A stretch of 5,316 nt of DNA, taken from Treponema sp. (GTDB lineage Bacteria > Spirochaetota > Spirochaetia > Treponematales > Breznakiellaceae). The notes beneath the pieces were generated by a model. It was not told the origin of the DNA. It did no database searches and was given only the letters and a program-made list of their open reading frames with translations. Location: contig JAISWN010000059.1 of the NCBI GenBank assembly GCA_031271075.1, positions 1 to 5,316 on the forward strand, read 5' to 3'. Shown here piece after piece: positions 1 through 5,316 of this stretch. The translations under genes were made by a program, and so were the position numbers. Position 1 is the first letter of the stretch. Each line of letters starts with the position of its first letter.

Positions 1-13
1 CCAGTGCTTTAAC

Positions 14-35
14 GAAGGGGGCTACCGCCCCCTTC
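14..35. other. Strong GC-rich stem-loop
   Basis: Positions 14-22 pair perfectly with 27-35, giving a 9-bp stem (GAAGGGGGC with GCCCCCTTC) closed by the 4-nt loop TACC. No T-run follows on either strand, so it is not a canonical intrinsic terminator. It may still stabilise the 3' end of a transcript from an upstream gene outside the window, or be part of a dispersed intergenic hairpin element together with the next stem-loop. Confidence 0.6.
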
Positions 36-42
36 CGCTCTC

Positions 43-86
43 AATCGGCTCATTTCGGGGCTAAAAGCCCCTTCATTCCGCCGATT
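43..86. other. Two-tier stem-loop
   Basis: An outer 6-bp helix (AATCGG at 43-48 with CCGATT at 81-86) encloses an internal loop and an inner 6-bp helix (GGGGCT at 57-62 with AGCCCC at 66-71) with an AAA loop. Both sides of the internal loop contain TCATT. It lies seven bases after the stem-loop at 14-35, and the downstream arms of both carry CCCCTTC followed by a CCGC-type tail, so the two could be diverged copies of one unit. No T-run follows. Its role is unknown; transcript end or repeat element are the two readings. Confidence 0.5.
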
Positions 87-160
87 TCCGCTATCCCCCG
101 CAGGCGACTGAATAGTTACCTCCTTTTTGTAGGAACCCCAGTATAACATATTCCGCCCGG

Positions 161-190
161 AAATAATATATGAAGTAATATATAATGAAA
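161..190 (+). promoter_or_regulatory. Probable promoter, -10 region and AT-rich tract
   Basis: TATAAT at 181-186 matches the sigma-70 -10 consensus exactly. It lies in a nearly pure A/T tract built of two related units, TAATATATGAA (164-174) and TAATATATAATGAA (176-189), within otherwise GC-rich DNA. No good -35 hexamer sits 16-18 nt upstream, so either an activator is needed or the match comes from the AT tract alone. If used, transcription would begin near 193 and give a leader of about 110 nt for the lyase-like gene. Confidence 0.45.
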
Positions 191-192
191 CT

Positions 193-302
193 TGTCCGGG
201 GTTCCCGCAAACCCTGGCCGGGCTTTCCGGAATTCATAAAGGCCTTTTCAAAACGCCGGATTTCTAAAAAGCCCCATCCCGGATACTTTGAGGAGGAACC
301 CC
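193..302 (+). promoter_or_regulatory. Presumed 5' leader with RBS-pairing segment
   Basis: This is the inferred untranslated leader between the TATAAT box and the start at 303. GGGGTTCC at 198-205 is the exact reverse complement of GGAACCCC at 295-302, which overlaps the end of the Shine-Dalgarno sequence and reaches the start codon. Inside it, GGGCTTT (220-226) can pair with AAAGCCC (268-274) and CCGG (227-230) with CCGG (256-259), a nested fold. An exclusive alternative pairs TCCGGG (195-200) with CCCGGA (278-283), which would free the RBS. No known riboswitch class was recognised. The pairing is visible in sequence; regulation is inference. Confidence 0.3.
291..296 (+). promoter_or_regulatory. 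Shine-Dalgarno site of the lyase-like gene
   Basis: AGGAGG lies 6 nt upstream of the ATG at 303. It decides the start: the in-frame TTG at 288 overlaps the upstream flank of this site and has no ribosome binding site of its own, so the ATG is preferred and the protein is 622 residues long rather than 627. Confidence 0.85.
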
Positions 303-2171
303 ATGAAGCGGAAATTTGAGCCTTTTCCCCGTTACGGGGATAGGAAAGGCTGGGAAGCCCTTTCGGAGGATACAAAGCGGCGCTGTCTTGAAGAGGCGCG
401 GAAACTCAGGGGCAAGGAATGGCAGAGCCTTCCGGCGGTTCTTTATCTGGATTTCTACCGCAACGGCAACCGGAGCCGCTACGAGAGCCGCTGTTTCCAG
501 CGGCGCAGGGATCTTTTTTACCTGACCCTGGGGGAATGTATCGAGGGGAGGGGGGAGTACCTGGACGATATTATCAACGGGATCTGGCTTATCTGCGAGG
601 AAACCTCCTGGGTAGTCCCCGCCCACATCAACCATGACCGCAGCGAGCCGGGCAAATCAAGCCCCTCGCCCCTTAAAGAGCTGCCGGATCTTGCCGGGGA
701 TATCTACATCGACCTCTTTGCCGCCGAGACGGGCGCCCTTCTTTCCTGGGTATACTATTTCCTGGGGAATGCCATAGGGGCCCTTTCCCCGCTGGTAAAG
801 CGGCGCGTGGAACTGGAGCTTGAACGCCGTATCCTTGGCCCCTACCTGGCCCGCGACGATTTTGCGTGGATGGGCCTGGATCACGATAAACCGGTAAACA
901 ACTGGAACCCCTGGATCAACTCCAACCTGCTGGTGTGTTACCTGGTCTTTGCCGGAACCTTCAAAGATTATGCCCGGGGAGCGTCCAAGACGATCCGCAG
1001 TGTCAACCGCTTCCTCCACTTTTACGCCGGGGACGGGGGCTGCGATGAGGGGCCCAGTTACTTCGGGGTGGCCGGGGCTTCCCTTTTGGACTTTATTGAG
1101 GAGCTGGGCCAGGTTACCCATGTGGATTACCTTTACCGTTCCGATAAGATCCGAAACATGGCCTCTTATATCTCCAAAGTCTACATCGGGCAGGATTACT
1201 ACGTGAACTACGCCGACGCCCCGCCCTCGGTCTCCATTCCCGTGGATCTGCTTGAACGGACGGGGAGGCGCACCGGAGACGAATCTCTCCTGGGCATGCT
1301 GGCCTATCTTCGGAAAAGCGGCCACGGCGACTCCGGGAAGGGCTCGAAGCTTTCGGGAGGAGCCTGGAACCTGTACCGCCAGCTTGCCAACATTTTTTAC
1401 CCCTCCCCTCCGGAGGAAGATCGGGCCTTCCGCGCCCCGGAGTTCAGTTGGTTCGGGGGAATCCAGGTGCTCTGCGCCCGGGACAAGGCCGACAGCCTGG
1501 AGGGCCTCTTCTTCTCCGCCAAGGGAGGAACCAACGGGGAAAGCCACAACCACAACGACATTGGGAATTTCCTGGTCTACTGCGACAGTGTTCCCGTGCT
1601 GGTGGATGCGGGGGTGGAAACCTACACGAAGTTTACGTTTAACGAGAAGCGGTACACCATTTGGACCATGCGGTCCTGCTACCACAACACGCCGGCCATC
1701 AACGGGATGGATCAGCTTCCGGGGGCGGAATACCGGGCCAAAAAGGTAAAATTCAAGAGGGGAGCCAAAACCGGTAAGGCAGGCGGGAAAACCAGCCTTT
1801 CCATGGACATCGCCGGGGCCTACCCCAGGGAGGCGGGGATAGAGACTTACACGCGGGCCTTTACCTTCAGGCACGGGGAAAGCCTCCTCGTGGAGGACAC
1901 TTACCGCCTAAAGGAGCTGAAGGCGCCGCTGGCCTTGAATTTTCTCTGCCACGAAAGGCCCGAGTTGGCCGAAGGGCGGGCTCTCCTGAGCAGGAAGGTG
2001 TGGATGGAGTACGGGCCGGGTTTTAAAACGGAGGTGGAAGAAATAGCCCTGAAGGATGCGAAGATCCGCGGCGACTGGAGGAAGGATTCGCTTTACCGGC
2101 TGCGTCTGACAAAGGGGGATACGGGTGTTTCGGGAACCCTGAGCCTGCGTTTTACCCGGATGCAAGGGTGA
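303..2171 (+). CDS. Heparinase II/III-family protein (lyase-like)
   Basis: A 622-residue protein resembling alpha/alpha-toroid plus beta-sandwich polysaccharide lyases (heparinase II and alginate/oligo-uronide lyase families), which cleave uronate-containing glycans by beta-elimination. The N-terminal helical part carries ETSWVVPAHIN (100-110), NNWNPW (199-204) and DEGPSYFG (248-255), where Tyr253 sits where the catalytic tyrosine is expected. The C-terminal half carries SHNHNDIGNF (414-423), VDAG with Asp435, and CYHNT (459-463); His417, Asp435 and His461 match in order and rough spacing the zinc ligands known from heparinase II. There is no signal peptide or membrane segment, so it should be cytoplasmic, acting on imported oligosaccharides if active. 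The position that holds a catalytic His in heparinase II or PL17 appears to be in NNW here, so activity and substrate are uncertain. It is probably cotranscribed with the phosphoesterase 49 nt downstream. The family call is firm; specificity cannot be read. Confidence 0.88.
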   Translation: MKRKFEPFPRYGDRKGWEALSEDTKRRCLEEARKLRGKEWQSLPAVLYLDFYRNGNRSRYESRCFQRRRDLFYLTLGECIEGRGEYLDDIINGIWLICEETSWVVPAHINHDRSEPGKSSPSPLKELPDLAGDIYIDLFAAETGALLSWVYYFLGNAIGALSPLVKRRVELELERRILGPYLARDDFAWMGLDHDKPVNNWNPWINSNLLVCYLVFAGTFKDYARGASKTIRSVNRFLHFYAGDGGCDEGPSYFGVAGASLLDFIEELGQVTHVDYLYRSDKIRNMASYISKVYIGQDYYVNYADAPPSVSIPVDLLERTGRRTGDESLLGMLAYLRKSGHGDSGKGSKLSGGAWNLYRQLANIFYPSPPEEDRAFRAPEFSWFGGIQVLCARDKADSLEGLFFSAKGGTNGESHNHNDIGNFLVYCDSVPVLVDAGVETYTKFTFNEKRYTIWTMRSCYHNTPAINGMDQLPGAEYRAKKVKFKRGAKTGKAGGKTSLSMDIAGAYPREAGIETYTRAFTFRHGESLLVEDTYRLKELKAPLALNFLCHERPELAEGRALLSRKVWMEYGPGFKTEVEEIALKDAKIRGDWRKDSLYRLRLTKGDTGVSGTLSLRFTRMQG

Positions 2172-2173
2172 TT

Positions 2174-2224
2174 ATGACGTGTATTGCTTCCGTCCCTTTG
2201 AAAAAGCTAAACTCATGTAAATGA
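2174..2224 (+). CDS. Possible 16-codon bridging mini-ORF
   Basis: An ATG at 2174, two nucleotides after the stop of the lyase-like gene, opens a 16-codon frame (MTCIASVPLKKLNSCK) that ends with TGA at 2222-2224. This stop overlaps the phosphoesterase start as ATGA. AAGGGTG at 2164-2170 is a modest Shine-Dalgarno-like sequence, though rather close to the ATG. Because the phosphoesterase start has no ribosome binding site of its own, the mini-ORF could carry ribosomes from the first gene to the second by translational coupling. No homology is recognised, and chance is the main alternative. Confidence 0.2.
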   Translation: MTCIASVPLKKLNSCK

Positions 2225-3294
2225 AAGACGGCGTGGAAACGGGTTTTTTTCAGGACATTTTGAGCCCCCATTTCAACCCCGACGCGGTACTGGATGTTTC
2301 CAAGGGCGGCAAAGTCCTGGTGGCAAGCGATTTCCACATGGGGATAGGCCGGGCCGATGATCTTGCCCAAAACGGGGAACTTCTCATTGAACTTCTGGAA
2401 AAATACTACCTCCGGGGCGGCTGGTATCTGGTGCTTAACGGTGACATTGAGGAGCTTCAGCGTTATTCCCTGGAGCATATCCGGGAACGCTGGCCCCGGC
2501 TCTACCGGGTCTTCGATCTCTTTGCCGCGGAGAAGCGGCTCTTCAAGACTCTGGGCAACCACGACGGGGCCCTGCTTTTTGAAAAAAACTACCCCTATCC
2601 CCTGTACGACGCGGTACGGATAGAGACGGGCCGGATTCCGGTATACGTGTACCACGGACACCAGCCCTCAAGGGTGTATACCGACTATAACCGGTTTATC
2701 GGGGCAAGCCTCCGCTATGTCCTTAAGCCCATGGGCATCAGGAATATCTCCGCGGCCCGCAGCCCCTACCGGCGTTTTTCGGTGGAGAAGAAAGCCTACG
2801 CCTTTTCCCTGAAAAACAACTGCATCTCCATCATCGGCCATACCCACCGGGCCCTTTTCGAGTCCCTGGGCCGTTTCGATTACATCAAGTTCGAGATAGA
2901 ACGGCTCTGCCGGGATTACCCCGCGGCGGAGGGTGCGGACAGGGAACGGATCGCCGCGGAGGTAAACGCCCTGCGGCTGGATCTGGGAAAGCTCCGGCGG
3001 GCGGAGCGGCGGGATGTGCTGCGCCAGAGCCTTTACGGGGACGAGCTTCCCGTACCCTGCCTTTTCAATTCCGGTTCGGCCATCGGGAAGAAGGGGATCA
3101 ACGCCATAGAGTTGGACAAGGATCAGATATCCCTGGTGTACTGGTTCACCGAAGGATCGGGGAAAAAGTTTGTCAGCCGGGGCTCCTACGAACTGGAGGG
3201 GATTCCCGGTACCCTTTTCCGCCGGGCCGTGCTGAACCGGGATCGCTGGGAGTATGTTAAATCGCGGATAGAGCTTTTGGGGAGAAAAACTTAA
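2221..3294 (+). CDS. Calcineurin-like metallophosphoesterase
   Basis: A 357-residue protein with the complete dinuclear-metal motif set of the calcineurin-like phosphoesterase fold: SDFHMG (Asp37, His39), NGD (73-75), GNHD (112-115), HGH (145-147) and GHTH (206-209), ending with NSGSA (283-287). Such enzymes hydrolyse phosphomonoesters or phosphodiesters. The general layout recalls UDP-diacylglucosamine hydrolase-like members, but the substrate cannot be assigned. Between GHTH and NSGSA lie about 73 residues, much of them charged and predicted helical (about 221-272), a longer segment than usual for the fold. No signal peptide or membrane segment is visible, so a cytoplasmic location is likely. 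The ATG at 2221 directly follows an in-frame TAA at 2218-2220, so no earlier in-frame start exists. No Shine-Dalgarno precedes it, which fits coupling to upstream translation. A start slightly downstream is possible since the conserved core begins only near residue 31. Confidence 0.9.
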   Translation: MKDGVETGFFQDILSPHFNPDAVLDVSKGGKVLVASDFHMGIGRADDLAQNGELLIELLEKYYLRGGWYLVLNGDIEELQRYSLEHIRERWPRLYRVFDLFAAEKRLFKTLGNHDGALLFEKNYPYPLYDAVRIETGRIPVYVYHGHQPSRVYTDYNRFIGASLRYVLKPMGIRNISAARSPYRRFSVEKKAYAFSLKNNCISIIGHTHRALFESLGRFDYIKFEIERLCRDYPAAEGADRERIAAEVNALRLDLGKLRRAERRDVLRQSLYGDELPVPCLFNSGSAIGKKGINAIELDKDQISLVYWFTEGSGKKFVSRGSYELEGIPGTLFRRAVLNRDRWEYVKSRIELLGRKT

Positions 3295-3526
3295 AGCGCA
3301 GAGGGGCCACTGATCTATACCAAGGCGCACATTCTTTACCAGTTGATTCGTGCCGGACGAAAAAATGCTCAAACTACAATTTCCCGGTCTGCCTTCGAGG
3401 CTTCCGTAGATACAGGCGCCATACAACATGAAGCGGCGGTGTTGCACTTGCCAGTTGAATCCGGGTGTCAAAAAAAACGGGAATTTCGTATATTAAACTC
3501 CAGCTTTTATATACGGGGTTTCAGGG
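3295..3526. other. Low-GC spacer with imperfect direct repeat
   Basis: These 232 nt between the phosphoesterase and the hydratase are about 48% GC by hand count, clearly below the flanking genes. CCAGTTGATTC (3339-3349) recurs with one mismatch as CCAGTTGAATC (3451-3461), and each copy is followed by an A-run (3360-3365; 3470-3477), an imperfect direct repeat 112 nt apart. Small potential hairpins are GCCT/AGGC at 3391-3401 and CAACA/TGTTG at 3424-3444. No convincing intrinsic terminator for the phosphoesterase is seen, and no gene is supported here. Confidence 0.45.
3465..3494 (+). promoter_or_regulatory. Candidate promoter of the hydratase gene
   Basis: GTGTCA at 3465-3470 matches four of six bases of the -35 consensus, and TATATT at 3489-3494 matches five of six of the -10 consensus, with an 18-nt spacer that begins with an A-run. 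Transcription would start near 3501 and leave a leader of about 25 nt. This supports a separate transcription unit for the hydratase, but an AT-rich spacer can supply such matches by chance. Confidence 0.35.
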
Positions 3527-5316
3527 ATGATAGAACTGATTGATAAGGGGATCTGGCTGTTTAAGGGCCGGGAACCGGTAATTGACGGGGAGGAAAACGC
3601 CGGCCTCTTGAACAAGAAACTGTCCGGAGCGCCGGGGCCGGCCGCCGCGGACAGGGAAGGGGACCGGATCGCCGCCCGGCGGGGAACCATAAGCCACCGT
3701 ATCCTTGCCGCCCACCACCGGGGGAAGGGGGACATAGGCCCCGGTTCCCCGCTTGCCCTTTCCTTCGACGCCATGGCTTCCCATGACATTACCTTTGTCA
3801 ACATCATACAGACCGCCAAGGTAAGCGGCTTGGATAGTTTTCCCATCCCCTACTACCTTACCAACTGCCACAACTCCCTCTGCGCCGTGGGGGGTACCAT
3901 CAACGGGGATGACCATGCCTTCGGCCTTTCGGCGGCGAAAAGATACGGCGGGGTCTTCGTGCCCCCCCACCTGGCGGTGATCCACTCCTTTGTGCGGGAG
4001 GCTGCCGCGGGCTGCGGCAAGATGATCCTGGGGAGCGACAGTCATACCCGCTACGGCTGCCTGGGAACCATGGGGGTAGGGGAGGGCGGCGGGGAGCTGG
4101 TAAAGCAGCTCCTCAAGGAGAGCTACAACATCGCCTACCCCCGGGTGATCCTGGTGTACCTGGAGGGGAAACCCCGGCCGGGGGTGGGGCCCCAGGATGT
4201 GGCCCTGGAGCTTGTCGGCGCGGTGTTCAAAAAGGGCTTCGTGAAGAACGCGGTCCTGGAATTTGCCGGGCCGGGGATCGGTTCCCTCCCCATGGACTTT
4301 CGGGCAGGTATCGACGTCATGAGCACCGAGACCACCTGCTGGTCCACCATCTGGGAAACCGATGAGGCGGCGCGGGACTTCCTGAGCCTCCACGGCAGGC
4401 CGGAGGATTACCGCCAACTGAGCCCCGAAAGCGTTGCCTACTACGACGGGCTTATCAGGATCGATCTTTCCGCGGTAAAGCCCATGATAGCCCTGCCCTT
4501 TCACCCCAGCAACGTGTTTACCATCGACCAGGTCCTTGCCAACGGGGAAGATATCTTCGCCCAAGTGGAAAAGGAGGCCGCCGGAATCCTGGAGGAACCC
4601 CAGGCTTCAGGAAAACTCCGGGTATCCCTCAGGCTCCGGGACAAGATCCTGGGGAAGGGCCGCATCCGGGTGGATCAGGGGATCATAGCGGGCTGCGCCG
4701 GGGGAACTTTCGACAATATCATGGCGGCATCGGCCATTCTCTCCCGCCGGAACCTGAAGGCCGTCGGCATAGACGCCGGGGCCTTCTCCCTTTCCGTGTA
4801 CCCCGGCAGCCAGCCGGTGATGCTGGAACTTGCCCGGAACGGCGCCGTGGCGGAACTTATCGCCGCCGGCGCGGTGATCCGTACCGCCTTCTGCGGCCCC
4901 TGTTTCGGCGCGGGGGATGTGCCCGCCAACAAGGGCCTCTCCATCCGGCACAGTACCCGGAATTTTCCCAACCGGGAGGGAAGCAAGCCTTCCAACGGGC
5001 AGATCGCCTCGGTAGCCCTGATGGACGCCCGGAGCATCGCCGCCACCGCCCTGAACGGCGGCTTTCTCAGTTCCGCGGAGAACCTGGCGGGCTTCGAGGA
5101 GCCCGGGGCAGCCTACCGCTACGACCCAAAAGTCTACGAGACCCGGGTATACAGCGCCGCCGGGAAACCGGACAGGAAGGCGGAGTTGGTCTACGGCCCC
5201 AACATTACCGACTGGCCGGACATGGAGGCCCTGGGGGAGAACCTGCTTTTGAAGATCGTGTCCTTTATCACCGATCCGGTAACCACCACCGACGAGCTTA
5301 TCCCCTCGGGGGAAAC
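3527..5316 (+). CDS. Aconitase-family hydratase (YbhJ-like), 3' partial
   Basis: The frame stays open for 596 codons to the window edge, so the C-terminus is missing. It is an aconitase-superfamily protein: GSDSHT (169-174) matches the conserved GDSHT-type motif, and Cys390 (in GCAGG, the place of GSCTN), Cys456 and Cys459 (CGPC) match the three [4Fe-4S] ligands. NFPNREG (479-485) corresponds to the NRNFxGR motif. TDELIPSG (588-595) matches TDHISPAG at the linker-to-swivel boundary, so the window stops as domain 4 begins. Family members would normally dehydrate and rehydrate a hydroxy-acid in the cytoplasm. The divergent motifs resemble the uncharacterised YbhJ-type hydratases (about 750 residues) more than true aconitase or LeuC, so the substrate is unknown. 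The ATG at 3527 is preceded only by weak purine stretches (GGGG at 3515-3518, AGGG at 3523-3526), and translation may be modest. The family is certain; the YbhJ-like subgroup is a judgement from motif appearance. Confidence 0.88.
   Translation, partial: MIELIDKGIWLFKGREPVIDGEENAGLLNKKLSGAPGPAAADREGDRIAARRGTISHRILAAHHRGKGDIGPGSPLALSFDAMASHDITFVNIIQTAKVSGLDSFPIPYYLTNCHNSLCAVGGTINGDDHAFGLSAAKRYGGVFVPPHLAVIHSFVREAAAGCGKMILGSDSHTRYGCLGTMGVGEGGGELVKQLLKESYNIAYPRVILVYLEGKPRPGVGPQDVALELVGAVFKKGFVKNAVLEFAGPGIGSLPMDFRAGIDVMSTETTCWSTIWETDEAARDFLSLHGRPEDYRQLSPESVAYYDGLIRIDLSAVKPMIALPFHPSNVFTIDQVLANGEDIFAQVEKEAAGILEEPQASGKLRVSLRLRDKILGKGRIRVDQGIIAGCAGGTFDNIMAASAILSRRNLKAVGIDAGAFSLSVYPGSQPVMLELARNGAVAELIAAGAVIRTAFCGPCFGAGDVPANKGLSIRHSTRNFPNREGSKPSNGQIASVALMDARSIAATALNGGFLSSAENLAGFEEPGAAYRYDPKVYETRVYSAAGKPDRKAELVYGPNITDWPDMEALGENLLLKIVSFITDPVTTTDELIPSGE

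Noticed and set aside
14..71. Stem-loops as a classical intrinsic terminator
   Set aside because: No run of T follows either hairpin on either strand, so a Rho-independent terminator cannot be supported.
288..302. TTG at 288 as the start of the lyase-like gene
   Set aside because: It would place the strong AGGAGG inside the coding region. The ATG at 303 has ideal spacing from that site.
185..319. Short + strand frame of 44 codons overlapping the start of the lyase-like gene
   Set aside because: Its ATG lies inside the TATAAT box, it has no ribosome binding site, and the promoter at that box would start transcription downstream of it.
657..1874. Antisense open frame of 405 codons within the lyase-like gene
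   Set aside because: It mirrors a conserved + strand coding region, shows no recognisable domain, and arises readily where third positions are mostly G or C.
2668..3471. Antisense frame of 267 codons extending from the phosphoesterase into the spacer
   Set aside because: Most of it is the complement of the conserved phosphoesterase; the part in the spacer shows no recognisable protein motif.
3521..4564. Antisense open frame of 347 codons over the start of the hydratase
   Set aside because: The + strand here encodes clear aconitase-family motifs, and the antisense product has no recognisable motif.

Overview
The window carries three genes on the + strand, in order: a heparinase II/III-family polysaccharide-lyase-like protein, a calcineurin-like metallophosphoesterase, and an aconitase-family hydratase that runs off the right edge. 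All three share the same GC-rich codon style (C or G in most third positions, heavy use of GGG glycine and CTT/CTG leucine), which suggests long-resident genes of one genome. The gene content and style recall a host-associated spirochaete of the Treponema kind, but no marker gene is present and this is a weak guess. A generic anaerobic gut bacterium would fit as well.

Positions 1-302 have no convincing gene. They hold two strong stem-loops (14-35; 43-86 with core 57-71), then an AT-rich promoter-like tract with a consensus TATAAT at 181-186, and then a presumed leader of about 110 nt. Complementary segments in that leader could cover the ribosome binding site of the first gene. The lyase-like gene (303-2171) starts at an ATG behind a perfect AGGAGG. 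The phosphoesterase (2221-3294) follows after a 49-nt gap, has no visible Shine-Dalgarno sequence, and is bridged to the lyase gene by a possible 16-codon mini-ORF that ends in an ATGA overlap. A 232-nt spacer of lower GC (about 48% by hand count) then separates it from the hydratase. The spacer contains an imperfect direct repeat and a promoter-like motif. The hydratase (3527 to the window end) keeps the three cysteines expected to hold a [4Fe-4S] cluster and is cut at the start of its last (swivel) domain.

The first two genes probably form one transcription unit, and the hydratase may be a separate one. A shared pathway is not evident. The lyase-like protein has no signal peptide, so it would act on cytoplasmic oligosaccharides if it is a lyase. 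The phosphoesterase and hydratase substrates cannot be read from sequence. No mobile element, CRISPR array, tRNA or rRNA is visible. The points most worth a second look are the possible RBS-sequestering leader of the lyase gene, the mini-ORF, the helical insertion in the phosphoesterase, and the repeat-bearing spacer.
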